A DNA stretch of 64,000 bases from Pedobacter sp. Leaf170. Lineage in GTDB: Bacteria > Bacteroidota > Bacteroidia > Sphingobacteriales > Sphingobacteriaceae. Made by a program: the position numbers and the translations under genes. This document shows, in pieces, positions 34,691-42,763 of this stretch. How positions within the stretch are numbered: position 1 is the stretch's first letter; each line of letters starts with the position of its first letter. The notes beneath the pieces were generated by a model that worked only from the letters and a program-made list of their open reading frames with translations, searched no databases and was not told the DNA's origin. The stretch is from the NCBI RefSeq assembly GCF_920984665.1, contig NZ_CAKLBP010000002.1, forward strand, positions 496,001-560,000, written 5' to 3'.

Positions 34691-36634
34691 TTAAGGTGCT
34701 ATCTTATTATCAACGGCTTTAAGCAACTTATTCTTATCCAACTTTGTTGTGATAAGGATTACACCATTTACTCCTTTATTACCATATAAAGTAGTGGCAG
34801 CTTGATCTTTTAATACCGAAACAGACTCTATATTTTCTGTTCTTATGTATTTCAATGCATCTTTACCTTGTGTTACGCCATCTAAAACAACCAATGGACT
34901 ATTGGCCTCTGATAGATTTTGAATTCCTTTGATGGAAAGATTTCCATTGTCTACAACTTGTGTTGATTTTGTTTTTGCAGAATTATCTAAAGTGAAATTT
35001 ATGTATAAATTGTATTTAACTCTAACGGGTTTTCCATTTTGTATGCCAGGTGTCCAGTTAGGCGATTCATCTAAAACTCTAATGGCCTCATGATTTGTAC
35101 TCTCGTTTAAGCCTTTTACAATCTGTATATCGGTAAGCTTGCCATTTTTCTCTACAGTGAAAGATAGAAACACTTTTCCCTGAATATTATTTTCTCTTGC
35201 GTCTTCGGGATACTTTATATTTTTACTTAAGTAATCATAGAAATTTTTAATTCCGCCATGGTATTCGGGTTGTTTTTCTATAGATACAAAATCATAAACT
35301 TTATCTCTTCTTTCTATAACTTCCTCGTTGTTCCTTACATATCCGATGATTTGAAGTGGCGAAATTTCTTTATATCCATCAATTTTTTGATTAGATAAAT
35401 CTTCGTTCCCCGACTGAGATTCGCCTAGGCTGAAAGCTACTTTGAAAGCATAATTTCCATCCTTAACAGCCTTAAAATTTTTATAGGCTAAAATATTTTT
35501 CATAACCTCCTCATCACAGCCTTCGCCTAAATCTTGTTTCGAGCCTAAATCGGTAATTTTACCGTTTTTAACTGTAAACATAATATGCGTTGTACCTTCT
35601 ATTGATTTTTCCTGAGCGTTATTTGGATACTTGATATGCTCAGCCAAAAATTTGTAGAAATCTTCCCAGTTGTTACTAACGGAGGCATGCTTAGCTACAG
35701 TTTTTGCTTTTTCAGGCGCTGAAATTTTTATTGGTTTTATAACTATGTCTTCAACAAAGGCAATGGGTTTATCAAAAGGAATTTCTGCTGCAAGAGAAAT
35801 CAAATTTTCATTTTTTCTGATGGTTGCAGAAGAGAATAAAATTGCAGTAGCGAATAGGGGAATGAAAATGCCGTATTTTAAAACAGCTGTTTTTTTTGAA
35901 CGCTCTTTATGTAACATATAAATGCGCTTTTTCACTAAAGATTTTTCGAAAAAATTACTTGTTAATGCGCTTTGGTTTATCCCAAAAGATTTGCTTAAAA
36001 TTAACATAGCATACTCAGCTTTGTCGCCCTGATAACTTGCAGCATGCTCATCAGCTAAAAATTCGTGAATGTTTCTAATACTTTTTTTATAAAGATATAT
36101 TATTGGATTTAGCCAGGTAAGTATACCTATCACTTCAAAAAATAAAATATCAAAACTATGCCATTGCTTAACATGAGCTTCTTCATGGCTATCAATAATA
36201 TCACTGTTTGGTAATGATATATCAATTACTTTTTTGCTGAAGAATGAAAAGGCAGATCCGGCTTTTGCCGTTTGTATTAATTTTTTAACAAATAAGAGAT
36301 TAATAACTAATCGACAGAGGAAAAATAAAATTCCTGCACAGTAAATGCTTACTAATAAATTTGCCCAATTAAAGCCATTTTGCGCTTCAGAAACAACAGT
36401 AGCCTGTTCCAGAATTGTATCCCACTTCACTGTTGCATAAACGTTTTGCGCCGCTTTTTGTGTAGTTAGCCATTCTAGTCTTATAAATGGGATGCACAGA
36501 GATAAAAGGCCTGCTGCAACCAAATAGATTCTATTCAGCGTGAAATAGGTTTCCTTGTCTAATAATAATTTATAAAATCCATAAAATACTATCAGATACA
36601 AGTTTACCTGCAAAAGGTAATGGGCGAAACTCAT
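34691..36634 (-). CDS. BlaR1-like M56 peptidase with TonB-C repeats and a plug module
   Basis: 647 residues in an unusual order. Residues 1-285 are the M56 membrane metalloprotease: four hydrophobic segments, the zinc motif HEEAH (near 168) and the downstream EFLADEHAASYQGDKAEYAMLILS. From 320 come two TonB C-terminal-like units: WEDFYKFLAEHIKYPNNAQEKSIEGTTHIMFTV and KNFYDYLSKNIKYPEDARENNIQGKVFLSFTVEKNGKLTDIQIVKG, the second with the classic TPGIQNGKPVRVKYNLYINFTL end. At 575-630 is one plug repeat (PLVVLDGVTQGKDALKYIRTENIESVSVLKDQAATTLYGNKGVNGVILITTK). Such proteins sense a periplasmic signal and cleave the repressor. It overlaps the repressor gene by four bases. Confidence 0.88.
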   Translation of the reverse strand: MSFAHYLLQVNLYLIVFYGFYKLLLDKETYFTLNRIYLVAAGLLSLCIPFIRLEWLTTQKAAQNVYATVKWDTILEQATVVSEAQNGFNWANLLVSIYCAGILFFLCRLVINLLFVKKLIQTAKAGSAFSFFSKKVIDISLPNSDIIDSHEEAHVKQWHSFDILFFEVIGILTWLNPIIYLYKKSIRNIHEFLADEHAASYQGDKAEYAMLILSKSFGINQSALTSNFFEKSLVKKRIYMLHKERSKKTAVLKYGIFIPLFATAILFSSATIRKNENLISLAAEIPFDKPIAFVEDIVIKPIKISAPEKAKTVAKHASVSNNWEDFYKFLAEHIKYPNNAQEKSIEGTTHIMFTVKNGKITDLGSKQDLGEGCDEEVMKNILAYKNFKAVKDGNYAFKVAFSLGESQSGNEDLSNQKIDGYKEISPLQIIGYVRNNEEVIERRDKVYDFVSIEKQPEYHGGIKNFYDYLSKNIKYPEDARENNIQGKVFLSFTVEKNGKLTDIQIVKGLNESTNHEAIRVLDESPNWTPGIQNGKPVRVKYNLYINFTLDNSAKTKSTQVVDNGNLSIKGIQNLSEANSPLVVLDGVTQGKDALKYIRTENIESVSVLKDQAATTLYGNKGVNGVILITTKLDKNKLLKAVDNKIAP

Positions 36635-37008
36635 TTTGGTTTGTGTTTAATCTTATTAATCATTTTAAGAATTTCATCCACATCACTTAAATCTAACTTT
36701 TCTTCTTTTACAAAGAATGAAAACATGCTTTCTACTGAGTTTTCGAAGTAATTGCCCAACAATTTTTCAGTTGCATGGCGCTTGTATTCTTCTTTACTAA
36801 TTAAAGGATGGTATTGGTGAGCCTTACCAAAAGCTTCATGGCCTATAAAACCTTTAGTTTCTAATATTCTGATAATTGTTGAAACTGTATTGTATGCTGG
36901 TTTAGGTATTGGTAACTCGTCAATTACTTCTTTAACAAATGCTTTTTCCAACTGCCATAATACTTGCATTATCTGTTCTTCGGCTTTGGTTAAATCTTTA
37001 ATATCCAT
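36631..37008 (-). CDS. BlaI/MecI-family transcriptional repressor
   Basis: 125 residues with the winged-helix of penicillinase repressors: LTKAEEQIMQVLWQLEKAFVKEVIDEL, PAYNTVSTIIRILETKGFIGHEAFGKAHQYHPLISKEEYKR, and a C-terminal dimerisation helix. In the family it is cleaved by its M56 partner, encoded next with an ATGA-type overlap. The promoter region carries a perfect palindrome in the -33/-7 spacer, pointing to autoregulation. No beta-lactamase gene is nearby, so the regulated output is not resistance as far as this window shows. Confidence 0.93.
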   Translation of the reverse strand: MDIKDLTKAEEQIMQVLWQLEKAFVKEVIDELPIPKPAYNTVSTIIRILETKGFIGHEAFGKAHQYHPLISKEEYKRHATEKLLGNYFENSVESMFSFFVKEEKLDLSDVDEILKMINKIKHKPK

Positions 37009-37053
37009 TTTATTTCTTGATTATAGGAACGAATAAAATTTTACCCGTTGTAT

Positions 37054-37085
37054 TAAAGATAGAACTAATTAATTAGTTACGCAAG
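37054..37085 (-). promoter_or_regulatory. Promoter of the blaI-type operon with embedded operator
   Basis: On the minus strand: TTG (37082-37084), 20 bases, TATCTTTA (37054-37061). The palindrome AACTAATTAATTAGTT (37063-37078) fills most of the spacer, so a bound repressor would block RNA polymerase directly. The palindrome is perfect over 16 bases. Confidence 0.6.
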
Positions 37086-37105
37086 TTTTCAGAAAGAAAT
37101 TTATA

Positions 37106-37747
37106 TCAAATTTTTATTAAGTCGTTTTTAATTCCATACACAACAAGGCCGGTTCTTGTTTTAATGTTCAGCTTGGCAAATAAAGATTCGCGATAATTAT
37201 CTACCGTTCGCGGACTGATGTTCATCAAATCGGCAATTTCTTTATAGGTAAGTTCAGTACTGCAATGCTGTAGAAAAGTATGTTCTTTTTCGGTAATTAT
37301 TGGTTTAGGATCTTCTTTTTTTAATGAAAATAACAGTCTTCCGGATACCATTTCATTAATAAAAAATCCTTTTTCGATGATGGCTTTTATAGCAACAACT
37401 AAATCAGACGGGGTAGATCCTTTTAAAATGTAACCACCTGCTCCGGCTTTTAACATTTCAATAATTGCTTTCTCTTCTTCATGCATGCTCAAGGCCAACA
37501 CTTTTACATCAGGATATTCTTTTTTTACGATGCGGGTAGCGGCATAACCATCCATAACAGGCATGTTTATATCCATTAATATAAGCTGAACATCTGGATG
37601 AGCTTTAATTTGATTTTGCATATCAACACCATTTGTAGCCTGAAAAATAATGTCTATCTCATCAAATTCTGAAAGAAGATTTGCAAGCCCTTGGCGAAAC
37701 AGTGTGTGGTCATCAACGATTGCAATGCGGAAGGTATTTGTATTCAT
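37106..37747 (-). CDS. NarL/LuxR-family response regulator
   Basis: 213 residues. The receiver domain (1-120) has the acidic pair DDH at 12-14, the phosphoacceptor Asp in LILMDINMPVMDG (near 58) and the conserved Lys in GYILKGSTPSD. The C-terminal LuxR HTH reads LTYKEIADLMNISPRTVDNYRESLFAKLNIKTRTGLVVYGI. It is the last gene of a four-gene operon, two bases behind its sensor kinase. Target genes are not evident. Confidence 0.95.
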   Translation of the reverse strand: MNTNTFRIAIVDDHTLFRQGLANLLSEFDEIDIIFQATNGVDMQNQIKAHPDVQLILMDINMPVMDGYAATRIVKKEYPDVKVLALSMHEEEKAIIEMLKAGAGGYILKGSTPSDLVVAIKAIIEKGFFINEMVSGRLLFSLKKEDPKPIITEKEHTFLQHCSTELTYKEIADLMNISPRTVDNYRESLFAKLNIKTRTGLVVYGIKNDLIKI

Positions 37748-37749
37748 AG

Positions 37750-38541
37750 TTAAGGATATGGAATTTCTATAAAAATTGAAGTGCCTTTTTCTGGAGCTGA
37801 AATTACATCTATTTTCCCATCAATCATTTCAACCCTTTTTTTAATTGAATTTAAACCCATGCCAGTTTTTCGCTTTGCCGCATCTTCATAATTAAAACCT
37901 ATACCGTTTTCTTTAACGGTTAAAAGTAAAGTCTCGTTTTTTAAGCTGGTATCTATCTGAATTGTGCTGGCTTGGGCATGTTTTATTATGTTATTTATTA
38001 TCTCTTGTAATAATCTTAAAATGATTAAATCTTTATCCTGCGAAGTGATATTTATTTGAAGTAAATCATTGGTAACTTGTAATGTATAACCTTCAATTTT
38101 GCGTAGCCAGCTTATTTCTTGCTCAATTGCATTTCCAATTCCCGATTCTACAATTTGTTCACCATGTAGAATTTTGGCAAGCTCCCTTATTTCTTTTATG
38201 GATTTACTCACCAGCGATAAAGAACTGGAAATTTTTTCGCTGGCTTTTTCATTATCTGTTATTTGAATGGAGTTAAGCGTTAAAGTTGTTAAACTTAGTA
38301 ATTGCCCAATGTTATCATGTAGTTCAGTGGCAATCGTTTGCATGGTTTGGTCTTGTACTTCAATATGCGTTTTCAAAATTTCCGACTCAAATTTTTGGCG
38401 CATGTTTTCTTTCTCAATAAAATGATTCTTCTTGTGCCGATTATACGAGCGGATGTACATCAGCAAGGATATTGGCATCAAAAGAAAAACTAATGATGCC
38501 AATAAAATTAAAGATAAGATTTGCGTTGGCGAGCTCTGCAT
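37750..38541 (-). CDS. Sensor histidine kinase (NarX/DegS-like, HisKA_3)
   Basis: 263 residues from the Met at 38539-38541; a start at 38559 is also open. One N-terminal membrane helix (ILSLILLASLVFLLMPISLLMYI) is followed by a coiled coil and the HisKA_3 phospho-acceptor helix with His in ATELHDNIGQLLSLTTLTLNSIQ. The ATPase part has NNIIKHAQAS (N box), ENGIGF (G1) and GMGLNSIKKRVEMIDGKI (G2). There is no large sensor domain, so the signal may come through the membrane protein encoded just upstream, with which it overlaps by about 34 bases. Confidence 0.92.
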   Translation of the reverse strand: MQSSPTQILSLILLASLVFLLMPISLLMYIRSYNRHKKNHFIEKENMRQKFESEILKTHIEVQDQTMQTIATELHDNIGQLLSLTTLTLNSIQITDNEKASEKISSSLSLVSKSIKEIRELAKILHGEQIVESGIGNAIEQEISWLRKIEGYTLQVTNDLLQINITSQDKDLIILRLLQEIINNIIKHAQASTIQIDTSLKNETLLLTVKENGIGFNYEDAAKRKTGMGLNSIKKRVEMIDGKIDVISAPEKGTSIFIEIPYP

Positions 38542-39197
38542 ATGAATGAATAGGACCAAAAACCGTATAAAAAGAAGTTTAATGTTGTGTAAATCAGCAG
38601 CCGGGGGTTCAAATTTCCAAGAATTTTTGTTTGTATGATATCATCAAAGAAATTGGCTAAGGTACTTCCAAAGTAAAAAATTAATGTACCGCCAACCCAC
38701 CAAAATGCGGGATGAAATTTTAGGTCGATATATTTTTCATCTTTTAAAAGCAAATAAAAATAAAGTAGTGCATATATAACAAAGAATACAGACATTACAC
38801 TAACTGTAACAGCATTATAAGCTTTATAACCATAAATAAAGATGTGCGTAAAGTAAATGATAAGAATAAGAATATAGTTTGCCAATATTATCTTCTTAAT
38901 TTTTATATATTCTTTTAAAAAATGATGAAAAGCATAAAATATAAAACTCATCTCCAAAAGTGTATATGTGTTGTAAACTTCGATGTTATTCCGGTAAACT
39001 CTGCCCATATATTTGGCAATTATTTCTGAAATACACATACATACAATGTATATTAATGTAATTCTCCAGAATTTGGTTCTATCATTAATTAGAAATATGA
39101 TGGCGAATAACAAACATGTTAATTCAATTATCAAGGTTGGAGAAAAAATATTAATCATTGAGCACTTTTCAAAATTGATTTTAAGCTTACTAGTCAT
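38508..39197 (-). CDS. Seven-helix membrane protein of unknown function
   Basis: 229 residues, nearly all hydrophobic, with about six to seven membrane helices: LIIELTCLLFAIIFLI, ITLIYIVCMCISEIIA, NTYTLLEMSFIFYAFHHFL, IILANYILILIIYFTHIFI, VTVSVMSVFFVIYALLYFYLLL, HPAFWWVGGTLIFYFGSTLANFF and LLIYTTLNFFLYGFWSYSF. I know no family for it. It is squeezed between an unknown soluble protein (8-base overlap) and the kinase (about 34-base overlap), so it must be co-translated with both. A sensor role feeding the kinase is an inference from position. Confidence 0.75.
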   Translation of the reverse strand: MTSKLKINFEKCSMINIFSPTLIIELTCLLFAIIFLINDRTKFWRITLIYIVCMCISEIIAKYMGRVYRNNIEVYNTYTLLEMSFIFYAFHHFLKEYIKIKKIILANYILILIIYFTHIFIYGYKAYNAVTVSVMSVFFVIYALLYFYLLLKDEKYIDLKFHPAFWWVGGTLIFYFGSTLANFFDDIIQTKILGNLNPRLLIYTTLNFFLYGFWSYSFICRARQRKSYL

Positions 39198-39660
39198 TCA
39201 TTAACGCACTATCATCATCACATTCTGTTGGACATAAAACTCCTCTGTTTTCCGGGTCAGTCGGATTTGGATCAGCCTCATCACAGATTGGTTTTTGTTC
39301 AATGGTTTTATCTAAGAAATAATCTGTCTTTGGTTTGCCATCAACCACTTTAGTAACTACAAGAAGTATGGTGTTCATATTGCAATACTTATCCGGAATT
39401 TTATCTCCATAACTTAATTTATTAATAGAATCGATAATATCCTGCGTATATCTTGCAAAATAAATACGTACTCCATCACCCTCAAATTCGGCTAATTTTT
39501 CTGCTATTTTTTTTATTTGTTCGGCTGGGAGCCAGGCAGCTTCGGTGTAAGTTCCTTTATCAGCTTTTTGACTTTCTCTAAAAGCAGCTGTCATTTTTTT
39601 CGCAATATCAACCGGAACGGAATTATTTGTTCCGTCTTTTGTTAACGAAGTTTTAATCAT
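39190..39660 (-). CDS. Unknown soluble protein, first gene of the two-component operon
   Basis: 156 residues without signal peptide or membrane segment. It starts MIKTSLTKDGTNNSVPVDIAKKM, has a helical middle with AAWLPAEQIKKIAEKLAEFEGDGVRIYFARYTQ, a stretch CNMNTILLVVTKVVDGKPKTDYFLDKT, and an acidic tail with three further cysteines (PICDEADPNPTDPENRGVLCPTECDDDSALMND). I do not recognise a family. It overlaps the membrane-protein gene by eight bases. Four cysteines in a cytosolic protein of this size might bind a metal, but that is speculation. Confidence 0.7.
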   Translation of the reverse strand: MIKTSLTKDGTNNSVPVDIAKKMTAAFRESQKADKGTYTEAAWLPAEQIKKIAEKLAEFEGDGVRIYFARYTQDIIDSINKLSYGDKIPDKYCNMNTILLVVTKVVDGKPKTDYFLDKTIEQKPICDEADPNPTDPENRGVLCPTECDDDSALMND

Positions 39661-40035
39661 GATTTTTTTTTGGGTGTATATTATCTAAAATTGGTTATAA
39701 ATACATGTTTATTCTAAGGCAATTTTCCCCTATGCCAATACCGTAAAAACACCCTCTGTAAAAAGGGTGTTTAATGCTTAAGGATTTAATGCATGAACAG
39801 TAATTTTGGATAAAAGAAAAGCAAATATTAGGATTACTTAGCGATTAAGTAAAATATAAAGCAAAATTTAAAACATTAAATATTGCTGTAAAATATTAAC
39901 TGCTCTAAATAACGTTGAACTTTGGTTAAACAAAGTCAATCTCTCATTTTTTAGTTATAGTTAGGATTATGAAAAACAATCCCGAAAAAAAGGCCCCAGT
40001 AAACGGTGGGCCTTTTTTTGTGAGTTGACTATTTA
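39661..40035. other. Intergenic region with two terminator-like hairpins
   Basis: Besides the hairpin behind the M28 gene (39985-40019) there is a second stem at 39747-39772 (AAACACCCT with AGGGTGTTT) about 90 bases ahead of the two-component operon, with its T run also on the minus strand. It may be a backup terminator or a leader attenuator. The rest is AT-rich with no gene. Confidence 0.5.
39985..40020 (-). terminator. Terminator of the M28 peptidase gene
   Basis: AAAAAAAGGCCC (39985-39996) and GGGCCTTTTTTT (40008-40019) form a 12-bp stem; the minus strand ends in seven T. Confidence 0.85.
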
Positions 40036-41628
40036 TTAGTTTCTTACAGGTGTAGCTGTACCTGTAGATGTAGAAGCAGGTGCTGCAGGCAATTCTTTTC
40101 GCGGAATTTGCGCATCACGTTGTGAAGTATTGTAAACAAAAGATGCAATGATGGTTGCTGATTGTTTTAAATCATCTTCAACCAATCTATCGTAGGTATC
40201 CATGTTGCTATGGTGTGTACGGGTATTGTAATCTGCAGGATCTTGAATAAACTGAAAACCCGGGATACCAACAGCATCAAACGCCTGGTGATCGGTACCG
40301 CCTGTGTTGCTAACAGTTACCGTTGTAGCGCCTAAATCATTAAAAGGTGCCAACCAGTTTTTGAAAATTGGGCCGGCTGCTTCATTTCCCTGTAAATAAA
40401 TACCGCGAATTTTTCCGGTACCATTATCTAAATTATAATATGCAGAGATTTTTTTCTGATCAGGCGTTAATACCATCGTTTTAGGGTCGCCAAAATGCTT
40501 CGCAACATAACCTCTGGAACCAAATAAACCTTGTTCTTCTGAACTCCAAAAGGCAATGCGGATGGTACGTTTTGGTTTAAAATCAATTGCTTTTAAAATA
40601 CGAACGGCTTCCATCATAACGGCTGAGCCAGCAGCGTTATCTGTTGCTCCGGTTGCTGCGTGCCACGAATCGAAGTGACCGCCAATCATAACTACTTCTT
40701 CTTTTAATTTTTTATCTGTTCCGGGAATTTCTGCAATAACATTGTAACCTTGAGGGTCTTGGGTGTAGAAAGATGTTTTTATATCGGCTTCTAACTCAAC
40801 CGGTTTTCCGGCACGTAATAAGCGTAAGATGTGTAAATAATCTTCAGCGGCAACTTCTAACTCTGGCGATACCGGTTTAGCATCTAATGCATAAGATGCG
40901 CCATTGCTGGTAAAGAAAGTTCCTTGTCCACCGCGAGCGTAAGTTAAAATTAAGCCAACTTTTTCTTCAACTAGCATGTTGCTCATGGCTGCTCTAACTT
41001 CTCTCATTTTCATCATTTGCGCCATCATATTATTTGTAGCACCAGGGCGTTGTCCTCTGTTGCCTGCTGGCGTTGGTTTTGCATCGGCCATTTTAGCCAA
41101 AACGCTATCAGTGTAACGTACAAAATCTGGGCGTGTACCGCTTTGTAGTGGATTGCCAGAATCCATCATTACAATTTTACCCGATAATTTACCTTTATAT
41201 TTAGTCAAATCTGCAACACTATCTGCTTTGATTAATACCACTTCAGATTTTATTGGGCCATTTGTACCAGGTGTCCAAGCTTTAGGCGAAGCAATTATTG
41301 CGTGATAGAATGGCAATGTTGTGGCTGCATAATATTTATCAATTTGCCATCCTTTACCAAAAGTTCCCCACGATTCTAATTTGGCATTTTTTAAACCCCA
41401 ATCGGTAAGTTGTTTCATTGCCCATTCCTGAGCTTTTTTTAAACCAGGAGAGTTTGATAAACGTGGCCCACTTACATCAGTAAGGTTAAAAGCAATGTCC
41501 ATAACCTTCGAATTATCTAATCCTTCTTTTCTTATTTTTTGTACCATTGCCGGGTCGGGTATATCCTGAGCAAGCACAGAAAGGCATAAGCTTAATGCCA
41601 ATGCCGTAGCAGTAAATTTTTTAATCAT
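40036..41628 (-). CDS. Secreted M28-family zinc peptidase
   Basis: 530 residues with a signal peptide (MIKKFTATALALSLCLSVLAQ). An inserted PA-like region with a basic, proline-rich stretch (AKPTPAGNRGQRPGATNNMMAQMMKMREVR) sits before the catalytic part. From about 285 the M28 core reads GYNVIAEIPGTDKKLKEEVVMIGGHFDSWHAATGATDNAAGSAVMMEA, with the first metal His and the bridging Asp, then FWSSEEQGLFGSRGYV (catalytic Glu pair), YYNLDNGTG, NTGGTDHQAFDAVGIPGFQF and RTHHSNMDTYD (last His). It is likely a periplasmic or secreted aminopeptidase; the exact specificity is unknown. The last 20 residues are a low-complexity tail. Confidence 0.93.
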   Translation of the reverse strand: MIKKFTATALALSLCLSVLAQDIPDPAMVQKIRKEGLDNSKVMDIAFNLTDVSGPRLSNSPGLKKAQEWAMKQLTDWGLKNAKLESWGTFGKGWQIDKYYAATTLPFYHAIIASPKAWTPGTNGPIKSEVVLIKADSVADLTKYKGKLSGKIVMMDSGNPLQSGTRPDFVRYTDSVLAKMADAKPTPAGNRGQRPGATNNMMAQMMKMREVRAAMSNMLVEEKVGLILTYARGGQGTFFTSNGASYALDAKPVSPELEVAAEDYLHILRLLRAGKPVELEADIKTSFYTQDPQGYNVIAEIPGTDKKLKEEVVMIGGHFDSWHAATGATDNAAGSAVMMEAVRILKAIDFKPKRTIRIAFWSSEEQGLFGSRGYVAKHFGDPKTMVLTPDQKKISAYYNLDNGTGKIRGIYLQGNEAAGPIFKNWLAPFNDLGATTVTVSNTGGTDHQAFDAVGIPGFQFIQDPADYNTRTHHSNMDTYDRLVEDDLKQSATIIASFVYNTSQRDAQIPRKELPAAPASTSTGTATPVRN

Positions 41629-41963
41629 TTGTAAATAGTTAGGGTGGTTATTAGGCTTAAAAATAAGCTTAATATGCTTTAATGAGATTATTTACCATGA
41701 GAATTTTACATAGTAACTAAGTTGCATTTATGTGTAAATTTTGGTGGAGTCAACTAAAATTGAGTTTTACTAGTAAGCCAAACTGAAAAAAATAACCTTT
41801 ATTGAAATGAAATTCTGTAATGAAGGTTTAAGCGCTAATATCTATTTATTTTGCGCTTGCTTGTTGCACATGGTTCATCTATGCTAATTTTCTTGCCAGT
41901 GGTAGGCAGGAATTGTAAAAACGATTAGCATGAATTGAAAAGCGGTTAGGCTTAAAAAATAAA
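41629..41963. other. Intergenic region, nothing clear
   Basis: AT-rich, with a short piece CCAGTGGTAGGCAGGAATTG (about 41894-41913) that recalls the palindromic core at 5036-5056. No gene, terminator or paired promoter elements were found. Confidence 0.4.
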
Positions 41964-42761
41964 TTATTTGATACTTTTTTTAGATACAATAAAATAGCCG
42001 ATAATAAAAAATGCGGTTGCAAAAATTAGGCTGGTGTAGATTTCTCTGGAAAAAACCTCGAATGCAAGCGGGTCGCCACCTTTTTTTACTTTGGTTAGTT
42101 GCAAGGCTAATGTTGGTAAACTGTATGGAATTAAGTAAGCAAATTTCCAGTTTAAACTTGCAGTAACGATACCCATAATTGTGCCTACAAAACCTATGCC
42201 CATTGGTTTTAAAAAATCGGCCCAAATAAGACTTAAAATTAATTGTAGCGATAATATTCCGAGTGATGAAAAGAAAAGTTTGGCGTATGAGTTAAAAAGG
42301 AATGTTACAGGGTTATATTGGTTAAATGTATATTTCGGAACAAGAGATTGCAATATATAACCAAAGCCCAATGTTAATGCTCCAAATAAAGCAAGGCAGA
42401 TAAAAATGAGTAAAACCGCGAATAAATATTTGGCTGCGTAGATGGAGAATTTGTTTAAAGGTTGTGCAAAGAGTGTTTTCCAGGTATCGTTTTTATGCTC
42501 TATATTATTTACCGAAAAAGCCATAAAAATTACATAAAATGGCATAATTAGGAAACCCATTACATTTAGTGTTGCGCTGCTATATCTGGCCCAAAGCATC
42601 ATGCCCGAAAACTTTAGTGGCAAAATCTTGTCGGCATTTGAGTAAAAACCAAATGATACAAGGGTGCATATAATTACAGGGAGCAAAATAGCTGCCCAAA
42701 AAGCTAATGTTTTTCTTGATTTATAATATTCGGAAAATAATGAGATGTATAAAGAGCGCAT
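41964..42761 (-). CDS. ABC-2 type transporter permease
   Basis: 265 residues with about six hydrophobic segments, beginning LAFWAAILLPVIICTLVSFGF and ending IYTSLIFATAFFIIGYFIV. The pattern of a short N-terminal helix, the NIEHKNDTWKTLFAQPLNKFSIYAAKYLF loop and four following helices is that of BcrB/LanFEG-type ABC-2 permeases, used in export of or immunity to peptides and bacitracin. It follows the ATPase gene by two bases and ends the three-gene operon. Confidence 0.88.
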   Translation of the reverse strand: MRSLYISLFSEYYKSRKTLAFWAAILLPVIICTLVSFGFYSNADKILPLKFSGMMLWARYSSATLNVMGFLIMPFYVIFMAFSVNNIEHKNDTWKTLFAQPLNKFSIYAAKYLFAVLLIFICLALFGALTLGFGYILQSLVPKYTFNQYNPVTFLFNSYAKLFFSSLGILSLQLILSLIWADFLKPMGIGFVGTIMGIVTASLNWKFAYLIPYSLPTLALQLTKVKKGGDPLAFEVFSREIYTSLIFATAFFIIGYFIVSKKSIK

Positions 42762-42763
42762 AA

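Noticed and set aside
34691..37008. Beta-lactam resistance operon
   Set aside because: The peptidase lacks a penicillin-binding domain and there is no beta-lactamase; only the BlaI/M56 control pair is shared with such operons.
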